From: CAJXQU01 sp965223825
GTDB taxonomy: Bacteria; Pseudomonadota; Gammaproteobacteria; CAJXQU01
DNA length: 64,000 nucleotides
Reading direction: 5' to 3'
NCBI GenBank assembly: GCA_965223825.1
Contig: OZ245018.1
Span: forward strand, 1,798,001 to 1,862,000
Part shown: piece after piece, positions 47,661 through 56,755 of the stretch
Numbering within the stretch: position 1 is the first letter of the stretch
Layout of the letters: each line of letters opens with the position of its first letter
Notes under the pieces: generated by a model
The model's input: the letters and a program-made list of their open reading frames with translations, nothing else
Database searches by the model: none
Told to the model about the DNA's origin: nothing
Position numbers and translations under genes: made by a program

Positions 47661-50600
47661 CTAAGCCGTAGCCTTTGGCCACACGGCATTGCCTCGGCCG
47701 ATTCTCACTGCATCGACCACCGTGCAACCAGCCTCTAACTTACCCATCCAGAGGCTGGGAGTGACATCTTGTATAGGCTTCTTAAAGCGAGCGATTCTTA
47801 GATAGTCCGGCGTGACCAGCCAAGTTGCCAGATCGTCCTCGTCGATCTCTATCCGATAGATGCCAGGCGGTGGTGCGGCCACTTCGTTGGGCAACTCAAG
47901 CGCCCGCTTCCATTCATTAATCGCCCAGGCCTGAACACTCTCGGTCAACATGCTCACCCGAAAACGTTGCCACAACGCCGCCGTCTCGACGGTTGGCCAG
48001 TCACCCTGGGCGGTCAATATCTCCATATCGTCGCTGGCCAGCCACTGTCTCATTTCCGCAGGTGTCAAAAAAATAGGTTGCGTCTCCTCAATGGCAGCCA
48101 TGGCGGCAATTCGAGACGGGAGACCGGCTCGAATGAGCATAGACATCATGAGTTGCGGAACCCCCGTCTCCAAAGCGGCCGCTCCGCCACCTGCAACGAC
48201 CTCCGGCTCCCAACCTTGGCTGAGCCTACGCGTACGAATAGCTTCCAACGCCCATACCAGACGGTACATGAAAGCATCCTCGACAATACGCATGTTTGCC
48301 GTACTTATCTCGTCCACATCGGTACCCGAGACCCATTTCACCAACAGGTCTCGCCAGTTCGCAGGAAGTGCGTTCTTCTTGTCCGGGACGAATGGTCGTA
48401 TGACCAGCAACCGCTGGGCGAGCTCCGCCAATGCTTCGGATAACGGAGCCACATCGCCTGCAAGTGCCGCCAAGTCGGCACAATCAATCAATTCTTCGAG
48501 TTCCTCTGCCATGGCGTCTATTTGCAAGCCCGCCTCAAGGCCGACTCCCATCGCGAAGTGCCCTTTCCGCGCTCTCACGTTAGTGTGCTGCCAGATCAGT
48601 TTCGCACGTGCCTGGATGATTGCTTTGTGTTCCACCTCAGTGCCTTCTTCCTCCCTTTGGATTTGGCGCGCCCACAGTGATCCCATCAGCGCTTCGTCAA
48701 GCAAGCGGGGCAAGTCATCGCTGTCAGCATCAAGAGCTTCCACCAGGCCGAACACGGTCGCGTCAAGTCTTTCCACCAGTTGAGACAGTGGTTCTTCCTC
48801 AATCTTGTCCTCCTCATCGTCTTCGTCAGTGCCTTCGGCAGCCAATGCAGCCACCTCTTCTGCCTGGGATTTCCATCCATCGCGTGAATTGGCCAGGTAT
48901 TCAAGGGCATCGGCGCGCGCCCATACACCTTCACGTGCAAGACGTTGCATGATCTCGTCAACAATCTGGATCAGCCCACTTTTTAACGATCGTGCTTTGA
49001 TTGATTCGACAAGCCGCCGCCAGTTGCGAAGTCGTTGCGGGTGCTTGTCGAACATCAGATGGACGATCAAACCCTCTGTATCCACGAATGCCCGGCCTGC
49101 GCGCCCGGCGACATTGGCGAATTCTTCGCCTGAAACTAACATACCGGCGCGAACCAGATATGGCACCAGTAGTACCGCAGCATTTAGATTAAGTCCCTGG
49201 GATAGGGTTGGTGACGCGACAATGACTTTCAGCGTCCCTTCGGCGAGAAGGCTTTCAAGCTCGCGCAGAAACGGGCTGGGTAAACGGCCATGATGAATCG
49301 CGACACCAACCCGTAGAGACGCCACCGCCGGATGATCCGAGCCAAGCCATTCGCGACCGACTTCAAGTGCTCGCTCTATAGCACCTTGATCGTCAAGCAG
49401 CGTCGGCAAATAACCTTTTTCCACAAACCGGACGATTTTCTTGCCGTATCCTTCAACCCAATTTGCCTGGGTTGAGAAGATAAGAGTGCGCTTGCCTTGA
49501 CCTGCAAACTCCCAAGCAGCCTGAATTGCAAAGTCCCCGACATCTCTCGGAAATGGGTTTCGATCCCGACCTCGCGGCTCCATTGCGGAGACAAACCCCG
49601 TCAGAAACGGACCATCATTGTTGAGGTCGTAGTTCAGTCGGGCCGAACCTCGTGTCCATGCCAATGTCCCGAACCGCTGACGTGTGGGTCGCCAATCCGA
49701 ACGAACCGCTTCTCCAGGCTCGTCGCCCCGAATCCAAGCGGTGAGATCATCCAGTTCTTCACCACCGGGCAGAATTGCGGAAAGACAGACAATCCTTCTT
49801 TCCGCGGCGTCACCACGTCGTAGCAGTCGTTGTACCAAGGTCTCGTAGCGGATCTCCCTCTCGGTCGGGCCGATCATGTGTCCTTCGTCCAGCACGATCA
49901 GCCCCACATCGTTGATCAGATCGACATCGTTGCGAAGAGCGAAATCAAGTTTCTCGGGTGTGGCAATCACGATGTGGTGGCTGCGTAGCGCGTCTTCATC
50001 CCCAGACGAAATGCCACTCGCGCCGTAAAGCGACGAAACCGTGAAGCCTAGCGGCGCGAAAGTCTTTCGAAACGAGCGCTCGGTTTGCGCTGAGAGTGCC
50101 CGCAATGGTGTGACGATGAGAACACGCTTTTCTGTTGCTAACGTCATGAGTGCGGCGATCTCCGCAACACGGGTCTTTCCAGCACTCGTAGGCAGAGAAA
50201 CAACGAGGTCGTCAGCAAGATCGGTGGCGCGAGCTGCTGCCTCAAGTTGCGACGGCCATAATTCCACTTCGGACGTTTTTCTTGCGTACAAGGAAGTAAT
50301 GAACATTCTCCGCAGTCGCGGGTAGTTTTCATCACCGCCCCCAGGCCCGTCGCGCGGCATTCGCTCATGTAGAGAATGCCCCCATAGATCATCTATCAGC
50401 GATTGGCTGATTCGACAAACCCACCATAATGGAACGTTGTTAGCATTACCTGCTAGCCTGACTGCCGTCGCAAGCAACGCTTTGGCTTGCTCTTGGAGAA
50501 CACTCTCACCGGTTTGCAGCGCGAAGTCGAAATACGCCAATGCACGGAAAATAGTGGTATTCAGCACCGTCGCAATAGCCTCGTCAGGCTCAATTTCATC

Positions 50601-51134
50601 TGCCACCAACGCCTGTGATAGTTCCTCATCACTGTGTTTGTTATCCCTGAGCCAGTTGCGGACATACTCACGCAGTCGGTCCATATCTCGAAGGATCAGC
50701 AGCGCGATAGCGATTTCAGCAGGGCTACTGTTTAAATCTCTGTCATGCTCGTTGAATAGAGAGAAGGCGACCGCCGAGAAGCTCGCCAAGTGGTAAGAAG
50801 CCGCAGCCAGCGCCCGATAGAACCCGCGCTCTACTGCATCCGACGGCCCATTTCGGACCAATGATTCGAAGGCGTTCGCTGCTCGCTCAAAGCCTTTTGT
50901 AGTCAGCGGAGTGGGGCCTACCTCATCACGCAGGTTGAGCGCAGCTCGCAGAAGAGCGAATCCATGTTCCGCCAAATCGACATCTATGGTGTCACCAAAT
51001 GGCGGGGCATCGTCCGGAAGTTTGCCGTCAACACGCATGAGAGCCCACGCCGCCCCCCGGTCCAAGAGCCGTCCCCAAACTGCATCTTCAGTTGCTGAGG
51101 TCAAAAAGTCCCGAAGTTCATCAATCGCTTCCAA
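47661..51134 (-). CDS. hamB: Hachiman HamB: superfamily 2 helicase
   Basis: The 1157-aa helicase is the large subunit of the Hachiman anti-phage system. Walker A is SLPTSAGKT at 313-321, motif II is DEGH at 416-419, LSAILPGGEELDDL is motif III, and IVASPTLSQGLNLNAAVLLV with AGRAGRAFV marks motifs V-VI (Ski2/HelY-like). The N-terminal 300 residues are helical and family specific. In Hachiman, HamB senses or unwinds DNA and releases HamA. It overlaps hamA by 14 bp, downstream of it. Confidence 0.9.
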   Translation of the reverse strand: MEAIDELRDFLTSATEDAVWGRLLDRGAAWALMRVDGKLPDDAPPFGDTIDVDLAEHGFALLRAALNLRDEVGPTPLTTKGFERAANAFESLVRNGPSDAVERGFYRALAAASYHLASFSAVAFSLFNEHDRDLNSSPAEIAIALLILRDMDRLREYVRNWLRDNKHSDEELSQALVADEIEPDEAIATVLNTTIFRALAYFDFALQTGESVLQEQAKALLATAVRLAGNANNVPLWWVCRISQSLIDDLWGHSLHERMPRDGPGGGDENYPRLRRMFITSLYARKTSEVELWPSQLEAAARATDLADDLVVSLPTSAGKTRVAEIAALMTLATEKRVLIVTPLRALSAQTERSFRKTFAPLGFTVSSLYGASGISSGDEDALRSHHIVIATPEKLDFALRNDVDLINDVGLIVLDEGHMIGPTEREIRYETLVQRLLRRGDAAERRIVCLSAILPGGEELDDLTAWIRGDEPGEAVRSDWRPTRQRFGTLAWTRGSARLNYDLNNDGPFLTGFVSAMEPRGRDRNPFPRDVGDFAIQAAWEFAGQGKRTLIFSTQANWVEGYGKKIVRFVEKGYLPTLLDDQGAIERALEVGREWLGSDHPAVASLRVGVAIHHGRLPSPFLRELESLLAEGTLKVIVASPTLSQGLNLNAAVLLVPYLVRAGMLVSGEEFANVAGRAGRAFVDTEGLIVHLMFDKHPQRLRNWRRLVESIKARSLKSGLIQIVDEIMQRLAREGVWARADALEYLANSRDGWKSQAEEVAALAAEGTDEDDEEDKIEEEPLSQLVERLDATVFGLVEALDADSDDLPRLLDEALMGSLWARQIQREEEGTEVEHKAIIQARAKLIWQHTNVRARKGHFAMGVGLEAGLQIDAMAEELEELIDCADLAALAGDVAPLSEALAELAQRLLVIRPFVPDKKNALPANWRDLLVKWVSGTDVDEISTANMRIVEDAFMYRLVWALEAIRTRRLSQGWEPEVVAGGGAAALETGVPQLMMSMLIRAGLPSRIAAMAAIEETQPIFLTPAEMRQWLASDDMEILTAQGDWPTVETAALWQRFRVSMLTESVQAWAINEWKRALELPNEVAAPPPGIYRIEIDEDDLATWLVTPDYLRIARFKKPIQDVTPSLWMGKLEAGCTVVDAVRIGRGNAVWPKATA

Positions 51135-51900
51135 GATCTTTCACCTCGTCGTAGATCGTTTTTATAAACTCCCCGTGATCTTCTACGTGAAGGTTGGCGA
51201 CATAGTGGTTCCGATTGGTACTCGCAGCTTCCAGGTCCTTCATCATGGCACTCGGCACACCATTCCCGGACAGAGTAAAGAACATATGGTCGATCCGATT
51301 CGGTCTTAGCGTCGCTCTCCCAACCTCATCACGAATGGTTCTACCCAATTTCCGCTCTTCATCGTCATCGCTATCAAGTAGCCTGTCGGCCACAAACAGC
51401 AGGGAGTCTGGCGTGCAACGGCCATGGTTTCGATTGAGCGCCTCACGAGCTTCAGTGATAGTTGTTTTCCCAAGCTTTTTTCGACTCTTAGATTCCCCCT
51501 TCAGCAGCCATAGTCGTTCTTCGTCGTCGTAGGCAATACCGATGAAATCGTCGCCGCGTAGTGCCATATCCCTACCATCTTTATAGCGAAGCCTGCGAAT
51601 AGGCACGTTGAACCCAGTTGTCTCATCGACAAGTTCAGTGGCCAGAATCTCGCCTATGTCACCAGATCGAGATTTCGGGTTCTGTGGCAATACAGCCCCA
51701 AGAATGTTGGCAGCATCCGAGTAACCAAGCCTGGCAATATCTTCGGCAATGCGCTCTAACCGCTGATAATGAGAGCGAATAATTTGAACAAGTTCTCCGT
51801 GTATTTCATCGCGCCCACCGTCCCTCTCCGTAAGCTTCCACAGGCGCTTACGCTTGTCCTTTTCTTTCTTTAATGTGCACCAAGCGTCAAACAGCGCCAT
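51121..51900 (-). CDS. hamA: Hachiman HamA: DUF1837 nuclease
   Basis: The 259-aa protein carries the DUF1837 domain, a PD-(D/E)XK-like nuclease fold: E84 (SGDIGEILATEL), D118 (RGDDFIGIAY) and E136-x-K138 (LLKGESKSRK). Together with the large SF2 helicase encoded just downstream, it forms Hachiman, in which HamA is thought to cut DNA once HamB engages damaged or phage DNA. All candidate catalytic residues are present. The start codon at 51900 begins MALFDAWCTL. Confidence 0.9.
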   Translation of the reverse strand: MALFDAWCTLKKEKDKRKRLWKLTERDGGRDEIHGELVQIIRSHYQRLERIAEDIARLGYSDAANILGAVLPQNPKSRSGDIGEILATELVDETTGFNVPIRRLRYKDGRDMALRGDDFIGIAYDDEERLWLLKGESKSRKKLGKTTITEAREALNRNHGRCTPDSLLFVADRLLDSDDDEERKLGRTIRDEVGRATLRPNRIDHMFFTLSGNGVPSAMMKDLEAASTNRNHYVANLHVEDHGEFIKTIYDEVKDLGSD

Positions 51901-51975
51901 GCTTCCTCCAAACTCGGTTCGTTGCAGATCAATACCAATTCCTTTTTAACGCCTCTCTCACCATCCAGCTATGGG

Positions 51976-53271
51976 CTACTGTTTCAACAACGCAACCGCT
52001 ATATCCATCTGTTCATGCTCAAAGGCCGACGCAAAATCTTCCAAATCCTCCCGCCGCATGCCCACTTCCGGGCCGACAGCAATGTCCCGCCAGTTCGCTA
52101 CCACCGCCCGTACTTCCGCCAAAACGGCCAGAGCCTTGTCTTTATCCAGTGAAAAATAGGCACTCCGAGCCAACAGCATCTCCAGGTCGGTGATGGGCCC
52201 GTCTTGTTCCGACAGCCAGGTCTTGGATTCTCGCTCCTTGTCCGGGAAGGGGTTGATGTCGAAGGCCGGCGACAAGCGCCAGAGTCCGCGTTCTACGTGC
52301 AGGAAGCCATGATTCTGCAGGTGGTCGTCCACGTTGGTGATCAACAGGTTGAATACCAGGCGGCGCCAGAGCTGCTGCAAGTCTTGCGTAGGTGCGTGGC
52401 CATAACTGCGGATGGCGTCGGCGATTTCGGTGTAGCTGCGCTCCTCCTCGCGTGAGGCCTGCAACAGAGAGGCCGCCGACTGGTAGGGAATCCGACCATC
52501 AGTGCCGCTACGGTCAAAACGGCGGATCATCGCCACCGGTATGCCCTCCAATTGAACGATACGCGCGATGGCGGCCTCAATGCCGGCGCACCGCGCCAGC
52601 TGCAGGGCCAACACTTCCCCTCGGGTGACGCTTCGGGTGTCACCCACACTTGGAAACTTGCCGATAGCGAGCCAGCCGTCTTCGTCAATCACCGTGCATT
52701 TGGGGCGCAGACCGCCCAACGACGTTCCTTTGCCCTGCAGGTAACGCAGATCCTCCAGGGTTTCCTGGCCGCGCTCCAGTGCCTGGCTGGCATGAAAAAT
52801 TTTCCCGAGTTCGATCAATGGTGGTGTGCTGCGTCGCCCCTCCTCCACTGACCGGTGGTAGCGCCCGTCCCCGTCACGCAGGCGCAAGGCGCCTACCCGG
52901 CTGAAGTCATCGACCGCCAGTAGGTAATCCATTTCAGTGAGCGCGGGAAGACGCGGGTTCTCCTTCCGACGCTTGGCATGATCGCGGGCGATGACCCGTC
53001 GCCCCCAGACATCCGGTGCCGTATCCGCAATGGCACCATGGAAGACCGAATCGTGAGGAGAGGCCGCTTTGTGTGGCTGATATCCCGTCCCCAGGCGCAA
53101 GTCGGCGGAAACGTTGAACCGTTCCGGGTTGGACAACCACGATTCATCATAGGCGATGGCGCTGTTCTCACGTCGCCCCTGCTTTACGTACACGAGCTGG
53201 CCCACCGGTGTTCCGGCCTTGCCGATGCATAACTGAACCTGCTTGCGTATCGATGTGGTGGCAGTTCTCAT
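51976..53271 (-). CDS. hipA: HipA-family toxin kinase
   Basis: This 431-aa Ser/Thr kinase-like toxin is of the HipA family, whose members phosphorylate aminoacyl-tRNA synthetases or other targets. It has the N-terminal HipA domain (VGQLVYVKQG), the loop GTSLGGLRPKCTV, the catalytic LLITNVDDHLQNHGF, and the metal-binding SPAFDINPFP. It is full length and appears active. It follows the HTH gene by 45 bp on the same strand. Confidence 0.9.
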   Translation of the reverse strand: MRTATTSIRKQVQLCIGKAGTPVGQLVYVKQGRRENSAIAYDESWLSNPERFNVSADLRLGTGYQPHKAASPHDSVFHGAIADTAPDVWGRRVIARDHAKRRKENPRLPALTEMDYLLAVDDFSRVGALRLRDGDGRYHRSVEEGRRSTPPLIELGKIFHASQALERGQETLEDLRYLQGKGTSLGGLRPKCTVIDEDGWLAIGKFPSVGDTRSVTRGEVLALQLARCAGIEAAIARIVQLEGIPVAMIRRFDRSGTDGRIPYQSAASLLQASREEERSYTEIADAIRSYGHAPTQDLQQLWRRLVFNLLITNVDDHLQNHGFLHVERGLWRLSPAFDINPFPDKERESKTWLSEQDGPITDLEMLLARSAYFSLDKDKALAVLAEVRAVVANWRDIAVGPEVGMRREDLEDFASAFEHEQMDIAVALLKQ

Positions 53272-53316
53272 GCGATGCGCCCTTTGTTTTTAGGATTTTT
53301 CATGACGCATTCATTC

Positions 53317-53640
53317 TCATAGTGCTTTGGGCGTGCCGCGCTTACTGCGCACGCGCTTGGGCAGGTTCTCATCCATCAGGGTCAGGCCAATCTCGTCGCT
53401 CGCGGTGTCCAGCAGCTGTTCCAGAGCCTGTATTTCTCCAAATACATGCAGGGCGCGGGCAAAGAAGTGGATCGGTATGCGGGCATCACCCTTCTCCATA
53501 CGCTGAACCGTGGAGATCGATGCACCCATACGCTCGGCCAGCGAGGCCTGGGTGATATGGCGCCGCCTGCGTGCCAGGGATATATCGCTACCCAGCTTGC
53601 GGATAGCTCGCTCGACAGGCAGGGGAATCGGAGATTCCAT
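53317..53640 (-). CDS. hipB: HipB-like XRE antitoxin/regulator
   Basis: The 107-aa protein has an XRE helix-turn-helix (LARRRRHITQASLAERMGAS, then ISTVQRMEKGDARIP) at about 20-55 and a C-terminal tail rich in basic residues (RVRSKRGTPKAL). HipB-type proteins neutralise HipA and repress the operon. An AACAGAT/ATCTGTT operator lies 12 bp upstream of its start codon. The gene order antitoxin-toxin is standard. Confidence 0.88.
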   Translation of the reverse strand: MESPIPLPVERAIRKLGSDISLARRRRHITQASLAERMGASISTVQRMEKGDARIPIHFFARALHVFGEIQALEQLLDTASDEIGLTLMDENLPKRVRSKRGTPKAL

Positions 53641-53651
53641 TTAAAACTCCC

Positions 53652-53670
53652 AACAGATAGCAAATCTGTT
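53652..53670 (-). promoter_or_regulatory. Candidate HipB operator
   Basis: AACAGAT-AGCAA-ATCTGTT is a perfect 7-bp inverted repeat with a 5-base spacer. It lies between the hipB promoter and its start codon, where a bound dimer would block transcription. Binding by HipB is inferred. Confidence 0.6.
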
Positions 53671-53691
53671 TTTACACTTCTGATAGGAACG

Positions 53692-53719
53692 ATTATATAG
53701 AACTTTAGGTCAAAATCAA
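53692..53719 (-). promoter_or_regulatory. hipBA promoter
   Basis: On the minus strand TTGATT (53719-53714), a 16-base spacer and a perfect TATAAT (53697-53692) form a sigma-70 promoter. The expected start of transcription is just upstream of the inverted-repeat operator. Confidence 0.65.
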
Positions 53720-54175
53720 CTATCGGTCCAACCAGAACCATTATTCAAAATAAAACATCCAATGAGATGCATTATGTTCCATCGTCACTTACTGCCTGCT
53801 GTCATCTTGTTTACCCAGGCTAGCCCTAATGTTGAGAATGCCTCAGCCTCAATACAAAATCGCCACCTTCCCCGGTGTGCTCTCCCAGTGGCAACTACCA
53901 AAGCAGCTCTCCTGCGGATTAAATGTTTTCGCTTCCGAAGAAATCACCCTGAGCTCTCAACCTTCGCTGGCATTGTGCTCGGCTTACTGTGAAAGAGATA
54001 ACCCATCAAGAATATCTTCATGGCCATGTCGAATACCGGGCGGCCTGTTCGACTATCAGGTGTTACAGCACTCGGTGACAATCAACACTCCGTAAAGGTA
54101 GTCTTCCGGCGTGTTCGTGAATATCGTTTTACAGCCAACTCAGAACCACTATGATGATTTGACAAGGAGAAAACC

Positions 54176-55069
54176 ATGCAAAAAATCATTCCCCATCTAT
54201 GGTTTGACAAGGAAGCCAAAGAAGCCGCTGAATTCTATACAGAGATATTTGAAGATTCAGAAGTTACCGATGTAACAACCCTGCACGATACCCCCTCTGG
54301 CGACTGTGAGGTTGTGTCATTCAATCTGCTGGGCTGTCCTTTCATGGCAATCAGCGCAGGTCCGTTGTTTACGCCTAACCCGTCGATTTCATTTTTTATC
54401 AACTTTGATCCGTCCCGCGATCCGGACGCGGCAAAAAAGATTGATAACGTCTGGGAGAAACTTGCCATAAACGGCACAACACTTATGCCGCTTGATCAAT
54501 ATCCGTTTAGTGAGCGCTATGGCTGGATTCAGGACCGGTACGGAATATCGTGGCAGTTAATTCTGACCGACCCTGATGGAAACTCCAGACCGCCCATTGT
54601 GCCGTGCCTCATGTTCGTCGGCGAGAACTGCGGCAAGGCCGAAGACGCCATCAAGCATTACACGTCCGTTTTCAAGGATTCGAAACAGGGTTTAATGGCC
54701 CGCTACCCCGCAGGCATGGAACCCGACAGGGAAGGAACAGTGATGTTTGCCGACTTTATGATTGGCGGCACCTGGATGGCAGCCATGGACTCCGCACATG
54801 AACACGGGTTTTCCTTCAATGAGGCAATATCCCTCATGATCAATTGTGATACGCAGGAAGAGATTGATTATTTCTGGGAAAAGCTCTCCGCCATGCCCGA
54901 AGCCGAACAATGCGGATGGGTAAAAGACCAATACGGTTTATCATGGCAAATCTCTCCCACCATTATGGGCGACCTTTTGGGTGGCAGTGACCGGGAGAAA
55001 ATAGCGCGGGTCACGCAAGTGATGCTGCAAATGAAAAAACTGGATATCGAAAAACTCATAAGCGCATAG
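54176..55069 (+). CDS. VOC-family protein, two PhnB-like domains
   Basis: The 297-aa protein has two vicinal-oxygen-chelate (glyoxalase-like) domains of the 3-demethylubiquinone methyltransferase-like/PhnB family. Repeat 1 (IIPHLWFDKEAKEAAEFYTE ... RYGWIQDRYGISWQL) and repeat 2 (IVPCLMFVGENCGKAEDAIK ... CGWVKDQYGLSWQI) are about 140 aa each. The function of such proteins is often unknown; some bind metal or resist toxic compounds. An AAGGAG precedes the ATG. It lies ten bases ahead of the yceI-like gene and is probably co-transcribed. Confidence 0.88.
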   Translation: MQKIIPHLWFDKEAKEAAEFYTEIFEDSEVTDVTTLHDTPSGDCEVVSFNLLGCPFMAISAGPLFTPNPSISFFINFDPSRDPDAAKKIDNVWEKLAINGTTLMPLDQYPFSERYGWIQDRYGISWQLILTDPDGNSRPPIVPCLMFVGENCGKAEDAIKHYTSVFKDSKQGLMARYPAGMEPDREGTVMFADFMIGGTWMAAMDSAHEHGFSFNEAISLMINCDTQEEIDYFWEKLSAMPEAEQCGWVKDQYGLSWQISPTIMGDLLGGSDREKIARVTQVMLQMKKLDIEKLISA

Positions 55070-55078
55070 GTTCACCCC

Positions 55079-55717
55079 ATGAGAATGTACAGTCTTATCG
55101 CTATTATAGTGCTGTGTATCACCTTTCCGGTACAGGCAGAAAACACAACCGATCTTCCTTCAGGCACTTACACGCTGGATAAGAGTCATGCGAGCCTGGT
55201 GTTCAGTGTCAGTCATCTCGGCTTCACCGACTACACCATGACTTTCGATTCATTTGACGCCACACTTGAGCTTGATTCGGCACAATTGGAGAAGTCATCC
55301 CTAAGAGCGACGATCAACCCTCTTTCCCTTGACCTTCCGAGCCCACCGGAAGGATTTACCGATACTATCGTGAATGATGAGCATTGGCTGAATGCCAAGG
55401 TGTTTCCCGAGATCACTTTCACATCCCGCCGGGTAGAGTTAACCAACGAGAAAACCGTCAACGTCCACGGTGATCTGGAGATATTAGGCATCAGGAAACC
55501 TGTCGTTCTTGAAGCGGTTTTCAACGGAGGCTACAAAGGGCATCCCATGGACCCGAACGCCCGTATCGGATTTTCGGCAAGCGGCACGTTCAAACGATCC
55601 GATTTCGGGATGACATACGGTCTCCCGGAACCTGGCACGACGATGGGCGTCGGCGATGACATCAACGTGATGATCGAAGCGGAGTTCACCGGTCCGCCGC
55701 TACAGGAAGCTGAGTAG
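55079..55717 (+). CDS. YceI-family periplasmic protein
   Basis: The 212-aa protein has a signal peptide (MRMYSLIAIIVLCITFPVQA) and a complete YceI lipocalin-like domain: GTYTLDKSHASLVFSVSHLG, WLNAKVFPEITFTSRRV, and SGTFKRSDFGMTYGLPEPG. YceI proteins bind isoprenoid lipids or quinone-like molecules in the periplasm and are linked to stress or acid response. It forms a two-gene cargo with the VOC gene and is convergent with the Fur-like regulator, 18 bp away. Confidence 0.92.
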   Translation: MRMYSLIAIIVLCITFPVQAENTTDLPSGTYTLDKSHASLVFSVSHLGFTDYTMTFDSFDATLELDSAQLEKSSLRATINPLSLDLPSPPEGFTDTIVNDEHWLNAKVFPEITFTSRRVELTNEKTVNVHGDLEILGIRKPVVLEAVFNGGYKGHPMDPNARIGFSASGTFKRSDFGMTYGLPEPGTTMGVGDDINVMIEAEFTGPPLQEAE

Positions 55718-55735
55718 TCACGTCCAGACTACGGA

Positions 55736-56197
55736 TCATGCTCCACCGATCGACTTCTCCGTTCGGATGTCTTTACGAACAAAGAGTACCAAGCGATAGT
55801 CCACTAATTCATAGCCTTGTTCCTTGGCGATGCGTTCCTGTTGTTCAATGATTTTTTGATCCCTGAATTCGATGATCTCGCCACTGTCCATACAGACCAT
55901 ATGGTCGTGACGGTCATCGCCCGTCAACTCGTACCGCGCCTGACCCGTATCGAAGTTGTGTCGAACGACCAGTCCGGCCATTTCCAATTGCGCGAGTACA
56001 CGATAAATCGTCCCCACTGACATGCTGTTACCGGTCGACATCAGGCATTTGTAAATTTCTTCGGCCCGGAGGTGACGGCTCTCGGTTTGCGCGGAAGCCA
56101 AAATGTCCAATACTTTGATGCGGGACATGGTGACCGTCAGTCCGACTTTTCTCAGCTCTCGTTTTGGTGAAACCATCCTGGAATAAACCCTACCCAT
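55736..56197 (-). CDS. Fur-family transcriptional regulator
   Basis: The 153-aa regulator has a winged helix (ELRKVGLTVTMSRIKVLDIL, then MSVGTIYRVLAQLEMAGLVV) and a C-terminal dimerisation/metal domain. GDDRHDHMVCMDSGEIIEF replaces the structural CxxC by C-x-x-S, as in Fur proteins that do not need the second zinc. It probably senses iron or peroxide and represses in the metal-bound state. An ATG at 56176 (MVSPKRELRK) is an alternative start that better matches ordinary Fur. A second Fur on an ICE could alter host iron control. Confidence 0.9.
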   Translation of the reverse strand: MGRVYSRMVSPKRELRKVGLTVTMSRIKVLDILASAQTESRHLRAEEIYKCLMSTGNSMSVGTIYRVLAQLEMAGLVVRHNFDTGQARYELTGDDRHDHMVCMDSGEIIEFRDQKIIEQQERIAKEQGYELVDYRLVLFVRKDIRTEKSIGGA

Positions 56198-56401
56198 ACC
56201 CAGGGACCGGCAAGCGCCGGACCTGAATAAACATTGTTTCCATTACAGGTAACGAACGAGGCCGATAAAAATTCAAGAAAACTGCAGGATCTCGCTGACT
56301 CTCATATCGCCAATACGGTTAACAACCAATCCTCTTTGTTTACGGCGCGCCCCTGGGGAATAACGCAGCATCCCACCCGTACCGACTGATAGCGGACAAG
56401 T

Positions 56402-56755
56402 GTGATGACCTCGTGTTCCAAGACAGTATTCTCGACTTATTGCGTTGTGCTGGCGATTGGCATTGCCTCAAGCCATGCCGTGGCCAATGAACAAACGCCA
56501 GCCAGCACTGATGAACGCGCCCGCCTGGCGGCCATACTACGCCAGCTAAATACTGTTGAACGTCTGGTAGCCCGGCGTAGCGAGTCCGTGCGACCTGATG
56601 CGGCGCGCTACTACTTTGATTACCCCCGACTACTTGAGGATATCGACAGCATTCGTCGGGGTATTGACGCGTATCTGGTACCAGAACGGGCACAACCCCG
56701 GGAACCAGCACGTTTGATCGGCGATTACCAACGCGAATCGGTGCCGATGCCATGA
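56402..56755 (+). CDS. RAQPRD-family ICE protein
   Basis: This 117-aa exported protein has a signal peptide (about 1-28), a helical middle (ARLAAILRQLNTVERLVARR), FDYPRLLEDIDSIRRGIDAY, and the diagnostic RAQPREP motif at about 97-103 (the family name gives RAQPRD). It is periplasmic and part of the GI-type secretion system. The frame opens with GTG at 56402 next to ATG at 56405; either may be used. It overlaps the next gene by four bases and opens the second conjugation block. Confidence 0.9.
   Translation: MMTSCSKTVFSTYCVVLAIGIASSHAVANEQTPASTDERARLAAILRQLNTVERLVARRSESVRPDAARYYFDYPRLLEDIDSIRRGIDAYLVPERAQPREPARLIGDYQRESVPMP

Larger units (their letters stand above)
53641..54175. other. Intergenic region between hipB and the VOC gene
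   Basis: These 535 bp hold the hipBA operator and promoter at the left. The rest has short frames with no recognisable similarity, and an AAGGAG ribosome-binding site for the VOC gene at its right end. It is AT-rich compared with the backbone. Confidence 0.5.

Noticed and set aside
47950..48783. Long plus-strand open frame (277 aa) opposite hamB
   Set aside because: It lies wholly antisense to the well-supported HamB helicase and is a Ser/Arg-rich low-complexity translation with no family resemblance, typical of a shadow frame.
53829..54095. 88-aa plus-strand frame between hipB and the VOC gene
   Set aside because: It has no ribosome-binding site, no recognisable similarity and a composition unlike neighbouring genes; kept as intergenic.
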